Source: DASYQV01 sp036005125 (GTDB lineage: Bacteria > Acidobacteriota > Vicinamibacteria > Vicinamibacterales > UBA2999). Taken from it: a stretch of 10,338 nucleotides of DNA. Shown one piece after another: positions 1 through 6,187 of this stretch. A program made the translations under genes and the position numbers. The notes beneath the pieces are model-generated. The model did not search any database, was not told the DNA's origin, and saw only the letters and a list, made by a program, of their open reading frames with translations. The stretch lies in the NCBI GenBank assembly GCA_036005125.1, contig DASYQV010000137.1, forward strand, positions 1 through 10,338. The letters are read 5' to 3'. Positions within the stretch are counted from its first letter, which is position 1; every line of letters starts with the position of its first letter.

Positions 1-101
1 CGGCTCGACCGAACGAACTCACCACACCCGGTGGCACCCAGCGCGGCCGATGCGATCGCGAGGGTCCCGATAACTTTCTTGCACAGTGCACTCACGTTCA
101 T
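1..101 (-). CDS. Probable lipoprotein, N-terminal fragment (runs off the left edge)
   Basis: The visible 33 codons read MNVSALCKKVIGTLAIASAA and then LGATGCGEFVRSS. There is a basic Lys-Lys pair, a hydrophobic stretch of about 15 residues, and a Cys at residue 26 preceded by Ala-Thr-Gly, which resembles a signal peptidase II lipobox. This suggests an exported protein anchored by a lipid in the inner or outer membrane. The ATG lies 5 nt after the pilQ stop codon, so it is probably the last part of the pil operon. The bases AGGAG just before the start overlap the pilQ TAG and leave only 2 nt of spacing. A GTG two codons downstream would have a better spacing of 8 nt, so the exact start is uncertain. 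The function cannot be told from the fragment; a pilus-related lipoprotein is only an inference from position. Confidence 0.6.
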   Translation of the reverse strand, partial: MNVSALCKKVIGTLAIASAALGATGCGEFVRSS

Positions 102-106
102 GACTC

Positions 107-2368
107 CTACAGCCTGACGATCCGCGGCGTGATGAAGATCAGCAGCTCCCGGCTCTCGTCGGTAATTCCCTCGCGCTTGAAGAGCCAGCCGAGAAGCGGA
201 ATCCGATGGAGAGCAGGGGTCCGCTCCTGGTTTGCCTGCTCGCGGCTCACGTAGATGCCACCGATGACGGTCGTGTCGCCATTGCTCACGAGCACCTGCG
301 TGATGGCGCGCTGCGTGTCAATCGGCGGAATGTTGTTGACCGACCGGCTGAAGTCGGGCGACGCGTTCTCGACCGTGATGCGCATGATGACCGTGTTCGC
401 CGCCGTAATCTGTGGCACGACCTTCAGCGTCAGCGCCGCGTCCTTGAACGAGACGGTTATGGTGTTGTTCGCGACGGTCTGAATCGGAATCTGCACGCCC
501 TGGGTGATTTCCGCTTCGACGTTGTTCTGCGTGGCTACGCGCGGCGTCGACAGCAGCCGGCCCTGCCCCGCGCGCTCGAGAGCCGAGAGCGCCACGTCGA
601 GATTGATCGCCCCGTTGATCGAGCCGAGCGCGAGGCCGATGGCGCTCGACGCGCCTTGCACGCCGAGGTTCACCATCGTCGGCACAGCGTCGGTCTGCGG
701 CGAGGGCGCGGTGTCTCCCTGAATGGCGCCAGTGCGTCCCGTGATGCTGCCCTGGTTCGGGAACGAGAACGGCAGCGTGTTGCCGGTGGCCACGGCGGCC
801 CGCCCGCCCACGCCCCACTGCACGCCGATCGTCCGCGCGAACTCGCGCGTGGTCTGGACGATCCGCGCTTCGATCTCCACCTGCGGCTGCGCCTGGTCGA
901 GCGTCGTGATCAGGTCCGCCGCCTTCTTCAGTCGCTCGGGCAGATCGTTGATGATGAGCGTGTTTGTCCGCGTATCGGTCTGGATCTGTCCGCGCTGGGA
1001 CAGGACGGTCCGTGTGAGGAGCGGCGCCACTTCTTCCGCCTTGGCGTAGCTCAGCGCGCGTGTCATGACCTGCAGCTCGCCGGCAAGCGCCTGCTCCTCC
1101 GACAGCTTGCGCCGCTGGGCTTCCTCATCGGCCAGGACGGTTAGCGGCGCGATGCGCACGATAGTCCCGTCGACAAAGTAGCCGAGCTTGTTGGCGCGCA
1201 GGATGATGTCGAGCGCCTGATCCCACGGTACGTCGCGCAGCGCCACGTCGACCGTGCCCTGAATCGATGGATCGATGACGACGTTCAGCCCGCTGATCTC
1301 CGCAAAGGTCCGCAGGACGGCGCGGAGGTCGGCGCCCTGAAAGTCGAGGCTGACCGGATGGCCCGTGAAGCGCGACGGTGGCTGCAACGGGGCCGGCGTC
1401 ACCGGCGGCTGCGTGGCAGGCTGCTGAGGCGCAGCAGCAGGAGCCCGGTTCGCCTGTCGTGCAACCGCCTGCGGCGGTGCTGCCTGCTTTTGCGCAGCCG
1501 CCTGCGGCGGCGCCGCCGGCTGTCGCGCACCCGGCTGCGACGGGGCGGCCTGTGCCGCCACTGGACGCAGCGCGCTGATGGGATCAGCAGCCACTTCGTC
1601 GAACACCACCGTCAGCGTCTGACCATCGGACGGCTGCTCGACGCGATAGGGTGCGCGGCGGTTCATGTCGAGCACCACGCGCGTCACGAGCGGAGCCTCG
1701 GGATTGAGCGCAATCCGTACGGCGTCAATCGGTCCCTGCGCGATGGGCGTCACGCCGGGCAGCGCCGACGTGACGTTGGGCATGTCGATGACGAGGCGCG
1801 GCGCGTCCTTGGCTTCTGCAACGTTGCTGGCGACGAGGCGTCCGGTCCCGAACAGCGTGATCGCGGTGGCCCCGCTTCCGCGGGACGTCACGCGCACGTC
1901 CCGGATGGCGCTGGCCGGACCGATCGCGCTGACGAGCGCGCGGCCGCTCGTCTGTCGATCGAGCCGTTCGGCTTCCACATAGATCACGTTGCGCTGGCTG
2001 CGGACCCTCGGACGGACCGGCTGGGTGAGCGTCATCCGCACGCGGACGAGGCTGACGCCGTCGGCGGCATGGGCGCTCTCGACCTGTACGGCCCCGACAG
2101 GGTGGCGCGGGTCGGCCTTGAAGGTGTCGGCAAAGTCGGCCGCGAGCACGTCACGCAGCTCGATCAGATACGTGTGGGCATCCGGCTGAGACGCAACGTA
2201 CGGAACCGGCTGGGACGCCTCAATCGTGATGACCCCCGTGCGTTCCTCGACGCGCGAGGCAATCTTGCGGAGCGTTGCCGGATCGTGTGCCGCGCCGCTG
2301 GCGTGGAGCGGGGCCAGAGCGGCCGTCACCACGGCACACAGCATGAGCAGCATCGAATGTCGAACCAT
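107..2368 (-). CDS. pilQ: Type IV pilus secretin PilQ
   Basis: PilQ forms the outer-membrane ring through which the type IV pilus is extruded. The 753-residue product has a signal peptide (about residues 1-26), two AMIN-type beta domains that bind peptidoglycan in this family (about 33-133 and 150-258), a Pro/Ala/Gln linker (about 260-333), an N0/STN domain (about 338-410, starting VSLDFQGADLRAVLRTFAEI), an N1 domain (about 432-492) and the secretin beta-barrel domain (about 495-753). The barrel carries the family hallmarks RLLSTPRVATQNN near 604 and VIGGIYV near 701, and ends IPLLGWLFKREG...ELLIFITPRIVRL. The ATG at 2368 was chosen because it precedes the signal peptide, lies 2 nt after the pilP stop and has a GAGG site (2379-2382) 10 nt upstream. 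The frame stays open for about 170 codons further upstream, but that extension overlaps pilP and is low-complexity shadow. Length and architecture are normal for PilQ. Confidence 0.96.
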   Translation of the reverse strand: MVRHSMLLMLCAVVTAALAPLHASGAAHDPATLRKIASRVEERTGVITIEASQPVPYVASQPDAHTYLIELRDVLAADFADTFKADPRHPVGAVQVESAHAADGVSLVRVRMTLTQPVRPRVRSQRNVIYVEAERLDRQTSGRALVSAIGPASAIRDVRVTSRGSGATAITLFGTGRLVASNVAEAKDAPRLVIDMPNVTSALPGVTPIAQGPIDAVRIALNPEAPLVTRVVLDMNRRAPYRVEQPSDGQTLTVVFDEVAADPISALRPVAAQAAPSQPGARQPAAPPQAAAQKQAAPPQAVARQANRAPAAAPQQPATQPPVTPAPLQPPSRFTGHPVSLDFQGADLRAVLRTFAEISGLNVVIDPSIQGTVDVALRDVPWDQALDIILRANKLGYFVDGTIVRIAPLTVLADEEAQRRKLSEEQALAGELQVMTRALSYAKAEEVAPLLTRTVLSQRGQIQTDTRTNTLIINDLPERLKKAADLITTLDQAQPQVEIEARIVQTTREFARTIGVQWGVGGRAAVATGNTLPFSFPNQGSITGRTGAIQGDTAPSPQTDAVPTMVNLGVQGASSAIGLALGSINGAINLDVALSALERAGQGRLLSTPRVATQNNVEAEITQGVQIPIQTVANNTITVSFKDAALTLKVVPQITAANTVIMRITVENASPDFSRSVNNIPPIDTQRAITQVLVSNGDTTVIGGIYVSREQANQERTPALHRIPLLGWLFKREGITDESRELLIFITPRIVRL

Positions 2369-2370
2369 GA

Positions 2371-2949
2371 TTACTTGACCTCGTCGGCCTGACGGAGCAC
2401 CTTCCGCACTTCGCGTTGTTTCTCGAGCGAGAGCGGATCGTTGACTTGTTGGAGGATGATCATCGCGTTGGCGGTGATCGTCCGGATCGTGCCGTCGAGG
2501 AGCTTGTCGCCCGGCCGCACGATGTACGTTTTGCTGTCGACGCCTTGCACCAGCGCCACATAGCCATTGAGGCTCTGCATCGTCCCCTTCAGCGTGATCT
2601 CGCCGGCCGCGAGCCCGGCCAGTCCCGGGACCCGCGAGCCCGCACTGGCCTGTCGCGGTTCCGCCCCGCGGCGCAGCAGGCTGACGAACGGATCGCGCCG
2701 ACCCTCGGTGTTGTACGTGTACCCCTGCCCTTCCGGTGGAACGGCGGGAGCCGCCGGCGGCTGCGCCGGAGCACCGGGCGCGGCCGGCGCGGGCGCCGGA
2801 GCACTGGGCGCCGGCGCCGAAGTGGCAGGCGCGGGCGCCGGAGTGGCGGGCACGGGCTTCGCGCCACCGACCTGCGCGCGCACGCAAACAGGCACGAGCA
2901 GCGTCGCGAGCATCAAGGCCGCTGCGGTCGTTGTCGTTCGTGTAATCAC
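2371..2949 (-). CDS. pilP: Type IV pilus assembly protein PilP
   Basis: PilP is the periplasmic connector between the PilN-PilO inner-membrane complex and the N0 domain of PilQ. The 192-residue product has an N-terminal hydrophobic export signal (about residues 9-25, ending VCVRA), a Pro/Ala linker (about 28-72), the conserved motif Y..Y..EGRRDPF (77-88) and a small beta domain (about 113-170, with ITLKGTMQ, GYVALVQ and YIVRPGDKL), then a charged helix. PilP proteins are usually lipoproteins; here the only Cys (22) follows Val-Pro-Val, a poor lipobox, so lipidation is doubtful. I chose the GTG at 2949, which has TAGGAA 5 nt upstream. An in-frame ATG at 2988 has no ribosome binding site and lies inside a repeat element. 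The stop is 2 nt before pilQ, so the two are probably translationally coupled. It is 173 nt from pilO, the only large gap in the operon. The linker is encoded by repetitive GC-rich DNA (about 2750-2860). Confidence 0.92.
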   Translation of the reverse strand: MITRTTTTAAALMLATLLVPVCVRAQVGGAKPVPATPAPAPATSAPAPSAPAPAPAAPGAPAQPPAAPAVPPEGQGYTYNTEGRRDPFVSLLRRGAEPRQASAGSRVPGLAGLAAGEITLKGTMQSLNGYVALVQGVDSKTYIVRPGDKLLDGTIRTITANAMIILQQVNDPLSLEKQREVRKVLRQADEVK

Positions 2950-2973
2950 CAGATTCCTACCGTTGTCCTCTGT

Positions 2974-3035
2974 GTACGTAGGCCGCATGTTCAGATGCGG
3001 CCCGCGCGCCGGGTCTAAAGACCTGGCCTACGTAC
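2974..3035. repeat. Cruciform-like intergenic repeat, copy A (pilO-pilP gap)
   Basis: A 62-nt element bounded by a perfect 11-bp inverted repeat, GTACGTAGGCC at 2974-2984 and its complement at 3025-3035. Between the arms are two hairpins: GGCCGCAT (2981-2988) with ATGCGGCC (2995-3002), and GCCGGGTCT (3008-3016) with AGACCTGGC (3019-3027, one G-T pair). Inner and outer stems share bases, so alternative folds exist. It resembles REP/BIME-type elements. No long T-run follows on the minus strand, so it is not a standard intrinsic terminator for the pil transcript. Confidence 0.85.
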
Positions 3036-3042
3036 TGCTTTT

Positions 3043-3099
3043 CGTAGGCCGCATCTCTAGCGCGGCCCACGCCGGGTCTGAAGACCCGGCCTGCGTACG
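3043..3099. repeat. Cruciform-like intergenic repeat, copy B (pilO-pilP gap)
   Basis: The second, directly repeated copy of the same element, 7 nt after copy A. It keeps CGTAGGCCGCAT at the left, GCCGGGTCT (3071-3079) paired with a perfect AGACCCGGC (3082-3090), and GGCCTGCGTACG at the right. The left hairpin has degenerated (CGCATCTCTAGCGCGG instead of a clean stem). Copies A and B share layout and most of the sequence, so they arose by duplication or by two insertions of one family. Confidence 0.83.
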
Positions 3100-3122
3100 C
3101 GATGTCGTAAAACCCGTGACCC

Positions 3123-3764
3123 TTACGAGGACGGCTGCGGCCGCGGCGCCGCGCCCGGCGCGGCTGGCGCTCCCGGCGCTCCCGGCCCCGGCTTCGCAGC
3201 GGCGGGCCGTTCGAGAAGCACGAACGTCGTGGCCGTGCAGTCTGCCGTCACCGTGGAGCTGTCCGTCTGGTGCTCCCGCGCGCGGATGTCAATCGCGTTG
3301 ACGTTGATGATGCGGGGAAACTTGCTCACCCGCTCCAGAAAGCCGCCAAAGTTGTGATACGTGCCTTCGAGCTGCAGATTGATCGGCCACTCGGCATGCA
3401 TCTGCTTGGTGGCGACCGGTTTCGGCGTGAAGGCGCGAATCGTCAAGTTCGACTGCGTCGCCATGCCCTGGATGCGGCGCAGCAAATCGGCAACGTCCTT
3501 TTCCTCGGGCAGCACGGCTCGCAGACGCTCCAACTGGAGCTCGAGGTCGCCCACCTGCTTGCGGAACTCCGGCAAGCGTCGGGCGGTCGCCAGCCCCTTG
3601 TCGATGTCGGCGCGGATTGACGCGAGCTCCGCGCTGCGGGTGTCGATGCTCGCCCGTGCCGGCTGCGCGTAGAAATTCCAGAAGGCTCCGGCACCGACGA
3701 GCGAGAGCGCGACAAACGCGCCCACCTGCCCGTACCACGGCATCTTGCTGAGACTGAGGTCCAT
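3123..3764 (-). CDS. pilO: Type IV pilus alignment protein PilO
   Basis: PilO pairs with PilN in the inner membrane and holds the periplasmic part of the pilus alignment complex. The 213-residue product has a short cytoplasmic N-terminus, one transmembrane segment (about residues 13-32), a charged coiled-coil region (about 37-98), a ferredoxin-like periplasmic domain (about 100-185) and an Ala/Pro/Gly tail (about 188-213). The stretch YHNFGGFLERVSKFPRIINV (136-155) is the most recognisable PilO signature. The start ATG is 33 nt after pilN, with only a weak GAGA-type ribosome binding site, so reinitiation after pilN is likely. The Pro-rich tail is an unusual extension compared with short PilO proteins, but it matches the Pro/Ala taste of PilP and PilQ here. 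The stop is followed by the repeat-filled 173-nt gap before pilP. Confidence 0.93.
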   Translation of the reverse strand: MDLSLSKMPWYGQVGAFVALSLVGAGAFWNFYAQPARASIDTRSAELASIRADIDKGLATARRLPEFRKQVGDLELQLERLRAVLPEEKDVADLLRRIQGMATQSNLTIRAFTPKPVATKQMHAEWPINLQLEGTYHNFGGFLERVSKFPRIINVNAIDIRAREHQTDSSTVTADCTATTFVLLERPAAAKPGPGAPGAPAAPGAAPRPQPSS

Positions 3765-3797
3765 CGCTATCTCTATCGGGGTCGGCCCGAGCTCCCT

Positions 3798-4406
3798 TTA
3801 CCGCTTCGCCGGCGTCGTCGCCGCCACCGGCCCGGCCGCAAGCTGCGCCTTGACCGTGAAACGAATGACCTCGGGCGCGCCCGGCTGCGCGCTGGCTCCC
3901 GTCGCTTCCACCTGACTGCTCACAATCTCGATCGGACGCTTGAAGAGCTCGGTCGTGCCGAGATTGCTCACAAAATCCGACACCGCAATGAGCGTCGTGC
4001 TGCGCCCGTCGATCGTGACCTCGGCGCCGTCCTGCTTCATCTCGGTCAGCCACAGCATGTCGGGCAGGCTGCGGCTCACGTGGTCGAGCAGTTGCACCGG
4101 GGCGCTCTGTCCTTTGCGCAGCGTCTCGATGAGCGTCACGCGCTGCTGGAGCTGCTGCCGCTGTTGCTCGAACTGCTGCACCTGCGCGATGAGGGACTGC
4201 AGACGCGTGCGCTCCTGCCGGGCCGCCGCGATATCCGCGTCCACGCGCGCCGATTCCTGATTGAGCGTCCAGTACCACCAGCCGATGAGCAGCGCGGCGG
4301 CGACGAGAATCAGGCTGCACACGAGCGTCAGCTGCTGGCCGACGTCGAATGAGACCGCGCGGCTCTTCTTCTGCCGCTCGACGCCAAGGAGATTGATGCG
4401 AATCAT
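3798..4406 (-). CDS. pilN: Type IV pilus assembly protein PilN
   Basis: PilN links cytoplasmic PilM to the periplasmic PilO-PilP parts. The 202-residue product begins MIRINLLGVERQKK; the INLL motif in the cytoplasmic N-terminus is the known docking peptide for the PilM groove. A transmembrane segment follows (about residues 26-47, ending in a Trp/Tyr-rich GWWYW), then a Gln/Arg-rich coiled coil (about 52-98) and a ferredoxin-like domain (about 104-190, with LLDHVSRSLPDMLWLTEM at its start). The ATG overlaps the pilM stop by 4 nt (ATGA at 4403-4406), and an AGGAGG site (4418-4423) lies 11 nt upstream inside pilM. Both point to coupled translation and equal production with PilM. Length is typical for the family. 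Confidence 0.95.
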   Translation of the reverse strand: MIRINLLGVERQKKSRAVSFDVGQQLTLVCSLILVAAALLIGWWYWTLNQESARVDADIAAARQERTRLQSLIAQVQQFEQQRQQLQQRVTLIETLRKGQSAPVQLLDHVSRSLPDMLWLTEMKQDGAEVTIDGRSTTLIAVSDFVSNLGTTELFKRPIEIVSSQVEATGASAQPGAPEVIRFTVKAQLAAGPVAATTPAKR

Positions 4407-5464
4407 CGGTCGCCCACCCTCCTCAGTGCGAGGCCCACGGCGACCGCAGCCGTCGGTGCGAGAGCCGCCGCCTCGGCGCCCAGCTTCTTCGCGTCCCACT
4501 CGACGACGCGGAACGGGTCGAAGTCTTCGACGGGCGCGCTGAACCGCTCCTGCAGCATCTCGCGGAACCCGTCGACGCGCGACGCGCCGCCGCTCAGCAC
4601 GATGCGATCGATCTGATCGGAGGACGCGGTCGCTTTGAAGAAATCGAACGTCTTCTGGATCTCGAGGAGCACATTCTCGGTCACCGCGCGCAGCACCGGT
4701 TGTGCTTCTTCGAACGTGGCGCCGTCGACCGGCAGGCCCTTCTTCAGGTGCTCCGCCGACTCGAACGGCAGATCCAGCTCCTTCTGCACGGCCTCGGTGT
4801 AGGCGTTGCCGCCCATCGAAATGTCGCGCGTGAAGACCGACTGGTCGCCCTGCAGGATATTGATGTTGATCGCGCTCGCGCCGGCGTTGAGCAGCACGAC
4901 GATCCGGCCGGGCTCGAGGCCGTAGTTCACCTCGAAGGCGTTCTGGAGCGCGAAGGCATCGACGTCGACGATGACCGGCGTGCGTCCAGCCTGCGCGATG
5001 ACGCTGGTATAGTCGCCGATCTTTTCCTTCTTGGCCGCGACGAGCAGCACGTCCATGCTGCCGCGCGACTCGGGTCCGGTACCCGGATCGAGAATCTGGT
5101 AGTCGAGATTCACGTCCTGGATGTCGAACGGGATGTACTGCTCCGCCTCCCAGTAAATCGACTCGTCGAGCTCCGTCTCGGTCATCACCGGGAGCGTAAT
5201 CTTCTTGACGATCACGGCGTTTCCGGAGAGCGAGGCGCACACGTCCTTGGCCTGGAACGCCTTGTTCGCCTCGAACACGCGACGGATGGCCTCGACGACG
5301 GCCGGGGAATCGATGATGGCGCCATCGACGATGCTGTCGGGCGGAATCGGCTCGGTGCCGAACGCCACGACGCGATACGCCTTGCCGGCCGGCCTCAGCT
5401 CAACGGCCTTGACCGCGCTCGACCCGATATCAAGCCCGACGACTGCCTTGCTCCTGCGAAACAC
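4403..5464 (-). CDS. pilM: Type IV pilus assembly ATPase-like protein PilM
   Basis: PilM is a cytoplasmic actin/FtsA-like protein that binds nucleotide and the N-terminal peptide of PilN. The 353-residue product shows the ASKHA layout: phosphate-1 loop VGLDIGSSAVKAVEL (9-23), phosphate-2 region VVLLNAGASAININI (189-203) and adenosine motif IVLSGGASRVDGF (288-300). The 1B/1C region contains YWEAEQYIPFDIQDVNLDYQ (104-123), typical of PilM. The phosphate-2 loop has Asn193 where many actin-like proteins have Asp. The start is GTG at 5464, with AAGAGG (5474-5479) 9 nt upstream and no nearer alternative that keeps the phosphate-1 strand. It is the first gene of the operon; the leader upstream holds two structured repeats and a candidate sigma-54 promoter. 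Confidence 0.95.
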   Translation of the reverse strand: MFRRSKAVVGLDIGSSAVKAVELRPAGKAYRVVAFGTEPIPPDSIVDGAIIDSPAVVEAIRRVFEANKAFQAKDVCASLSGNAVIVKKITLPVMTETELDESIYWEAEQYIPFDIQDVNLDYQILDPGTGPESRGSMDVLLVAAKKEKIGDYTSVIAQAGRTPVIVDVDAFALQNAFEVNYGLEPGRIVVLLNAGASAININILQGDQSVFTRDISMGGNAYTEAVQKELDLPFESAEHLKKGLPVDGATFEEAQPVLRAVTENVLLEIQKTFDFFKATASSDQIDRIVLSGGASRVDGFREMLQERFSAPVEDFDPFRVVEWDAKKLGAEAAALAPTAAVAVGLALRRVGDR

Positions 5465-5488
5465 GACGTTCTACCTCTTGAACAATCC

Positions 5489-5572
5489 CGGGGTCCCCGA
5501 CACGCGTCTGTGGCGCGTTGGGGTGGAATCCGGGGTCCCCGACGCGCGTCTGTGGCGCGCTGGGGTGGAATC
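5489..5572. repeat. Two tandem 42-nt hairpin repeats in the pilM leader
   Basis: Units 5489-5530 and 5531-5572 are identical except at unit positions 14 and 30. Each unit contains a stem CCCC (7-10) with GGGG (32-35), an internal loop, and CGCG (15-18) with CGCG (26-29) closed by the pair 14-30, with a 7-nt loop TCTGTGG. Unit 1 has A14 and T30, unit 2 has G14 and C30, so the pair is kept in both. Placed 24 nt upstream of the pilM GTG, they would be in the pilM mRNA leader. Confidence 0.88.
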
Positions 5573-5620
5573 CCGACGATACCGCGCACGTTGTCGCTCG
5601 TGCGTAGCTGCCGCGTATAC

Positions 5621-5643
5621 AGGCCGCATCTCGCGTAGGGCCT
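5621..5643. repeat. Truncated copy of the cruciform-like repeat
   Basis: AGGCCGCATCTC at 5621-5632 is identical to part of copy B in the pilO-pilP gap, and GGCCT (5639-5643) closes a short inverted repeat with AGGCC (5621-5625). The right hairpin of the family (GGGTCT...AGACCC) is missing. This is best read as a decayed or partial member of the same family. Confidence 0.5.
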
Positions 5644-5688
5644 GCGTCTCGACGCTGCGTTTACCTTCTCGCGATCAGTGGGGTATGG

Positions 5689-5703
5689 GCAACGCCCATG
5701 CCA
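5689..5703 (-). promoter_or_regulatory. Candidate sigma-54 (-24/-12) promoter for pilMNOPQ
   Basis: On the minus strand the bases read TGGCATGGGCGTTGC. This matches the sigma-54 pattern TGGCACG-N4-TTGC with exact GG-to-GC spacing and a single difference (C to T). The start of transcription would be near 5677, giving a leader of about 213 nt before pilM. The same bases also form a perfect 6-bp inverted repeat, ATGGGC-AAC-GCCCAT (5685-5699), so the match could be a by-product of a hairpin element. I see no convincing sigma-70 promoter for pilM as an alternative. Confidence 0.5.
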
Positions 5704-5742
5704 CCTGACTGAACCGTTTGCGCGCCAAAAAACACTGTCCAG

Positions 5743-5783
5743 CCAGTCGAGGCTTCTGCTGCAATTGGAGAGCCCTTGACTGG
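5743..5783. other. Interrupted inverted repeat
   Basis: CCAGTC (5743-5748) pairs with GACTGG (5778-5783), and inside it GGCT pairs with AGCC, with small asymmetric loops between the stems. There is no T-run. It could be a protein site or a leader-free structural remnant; no role can be assigned. Confidence 0.35.
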
Positions 5784-5846
5784 TGATCGGGCGTCTCGGG
5801 TCGCGCGCCGCGTTCGTCCGTGACGGCCGCTCTGTTACGAAACCGT

Positions 5847-5886
5847 CTACGGATGACCATTTCGAGCTACGGATGACGATTTCGAG
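5847..5886. repeat. Perfectly abutting 20-nt tandem repeat, possible activator site
   Basis: CTACGGATGACCATTTCGAG (5847-5866) is followed at once by the same 20 nt with one change (C to G at unit position 12). A 20-nt period is close to two turns of the DNA helix, so two proteins would sit on the same face. The repeat is about 145-185 bp upstream of the candidate sigma-54 promoter, the usual distance for enhancer-type activator sites. The binding role is inference. Confidence 0.6.
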
Positions 5887-6043
5887 AGCGAACCGTGTTC
5901 CGGTCCGGCGCTCATGTTCATTTATCGGACGATCTTGTCGCCACATAACGGTCCTGGTACGGGCACGATCCGCTGGCTTCGGCTCGCTCACGGCCGCGCC
6001 AGCGCTCACCGGGCAGAACCCGATGACCTGAAGGCCCGTTAAC

Positions 6044-6072
6044 TTGACACTCGTCGGAACCGTCCGTATCAT
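6044..6072 (+). promoter_or_regulatory. Sigma-70 type promoter of rplM
   Basis: A perfect -35 box TTGACA (6044-6049), a 17-bp spacer and a -10 box TATCAT (6067-6072, 5 of 6 consensus bases). The start of transcription would be near 6079, about 109 nt before the rplM ATG. It is the strongest consensus promoter in the window and fits the high expression of ribosomal protein genes. Confidence 0.85.
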
Positions 6073-6078
6073 TGGGGT

Positions 6079-6187
6079 TTGCGGTTGTAGGTCATCGTCT
6101 GGGCGTGGGTGCCGTCCGGCGCCGGGCTGGAAGGCGCCGACGAGAACCGCTGGCCGGCACGCGCCGGTCCACGAGGATCCCCTTCTC
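6079..6187 (+). promoter_or_regulatory. Folded 5' leader of rplM-rpsI
   Basis: The leader can form two hairpins. The first pairs GTC-GGCGCC (6114-6123, one bulged C) with GGCGCC-GAC (6133-6141), with a 9-nt loop. The second pairs GGCCGGC (6152-6158) with GCCGGTCC (6163-6170, one bulged T) around the tetraloop ACGC and ends next to the ribosome binding site GAGGA (6173-6177). In Escherichia coli the rplM-rpsI mRNA leader is a target for repression by L13; a similar role here is an inference. Confidence 0.45.

Larger units (their letters stand above)
5465..6187. other. Divergent intergenic region between pilM and rplM
   Basis: A 723-bp stretch between the start codons of the two divergent operons. 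Frames that stay open here have no ribosome binding site, no recognisable motif and composition like random GC-rich DNA, so I call no gene, and I see no tRNA or other known RNA. From left to right it holds two 42-nt repeats, a truncated copy of the cruciform repeat, a sigma-54-like promoter on the minus strand, an interrupted inverted repeat, a 20-nt tandem repeat, and the rplM promoter with its leader. The stretch 5890-6040 shows nothing I can name. Confidence 0.75.

Noticed and set aside
206..1144. 312-residue open frame on the plus strand
   Set aside because: It lies antisense inside pilQ, is Arg-rich with no motif, and is typical of GC-rich shadow frames.
2369..2887. Upstream extension of the pilQ frame (926 residues in all)
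   Set aside because: It overlaps pilP in another frame, is Arg/Ala/Gly-rich low-complexity sequence, and the real signal peptide starts at the ATG at 2368.
2986..2988. ATG at 2988 as the pilP start
   Set aside because: It lies inside a repeat element and lacks a ribosome binding site; the GTG at 2949 has TAGGAA at good distance and directly precedes the export signal.
5489..5572. CRISPR or attachment site
   Set aside because: Only two abutting units without spacers, and no integrase or tRNA nearby.
5774..5781. TTGACT as a plus-strand -35 box
   Set aside because: No -10 box at a suitable distance, and the better rplM promoter is at 6044-6072.
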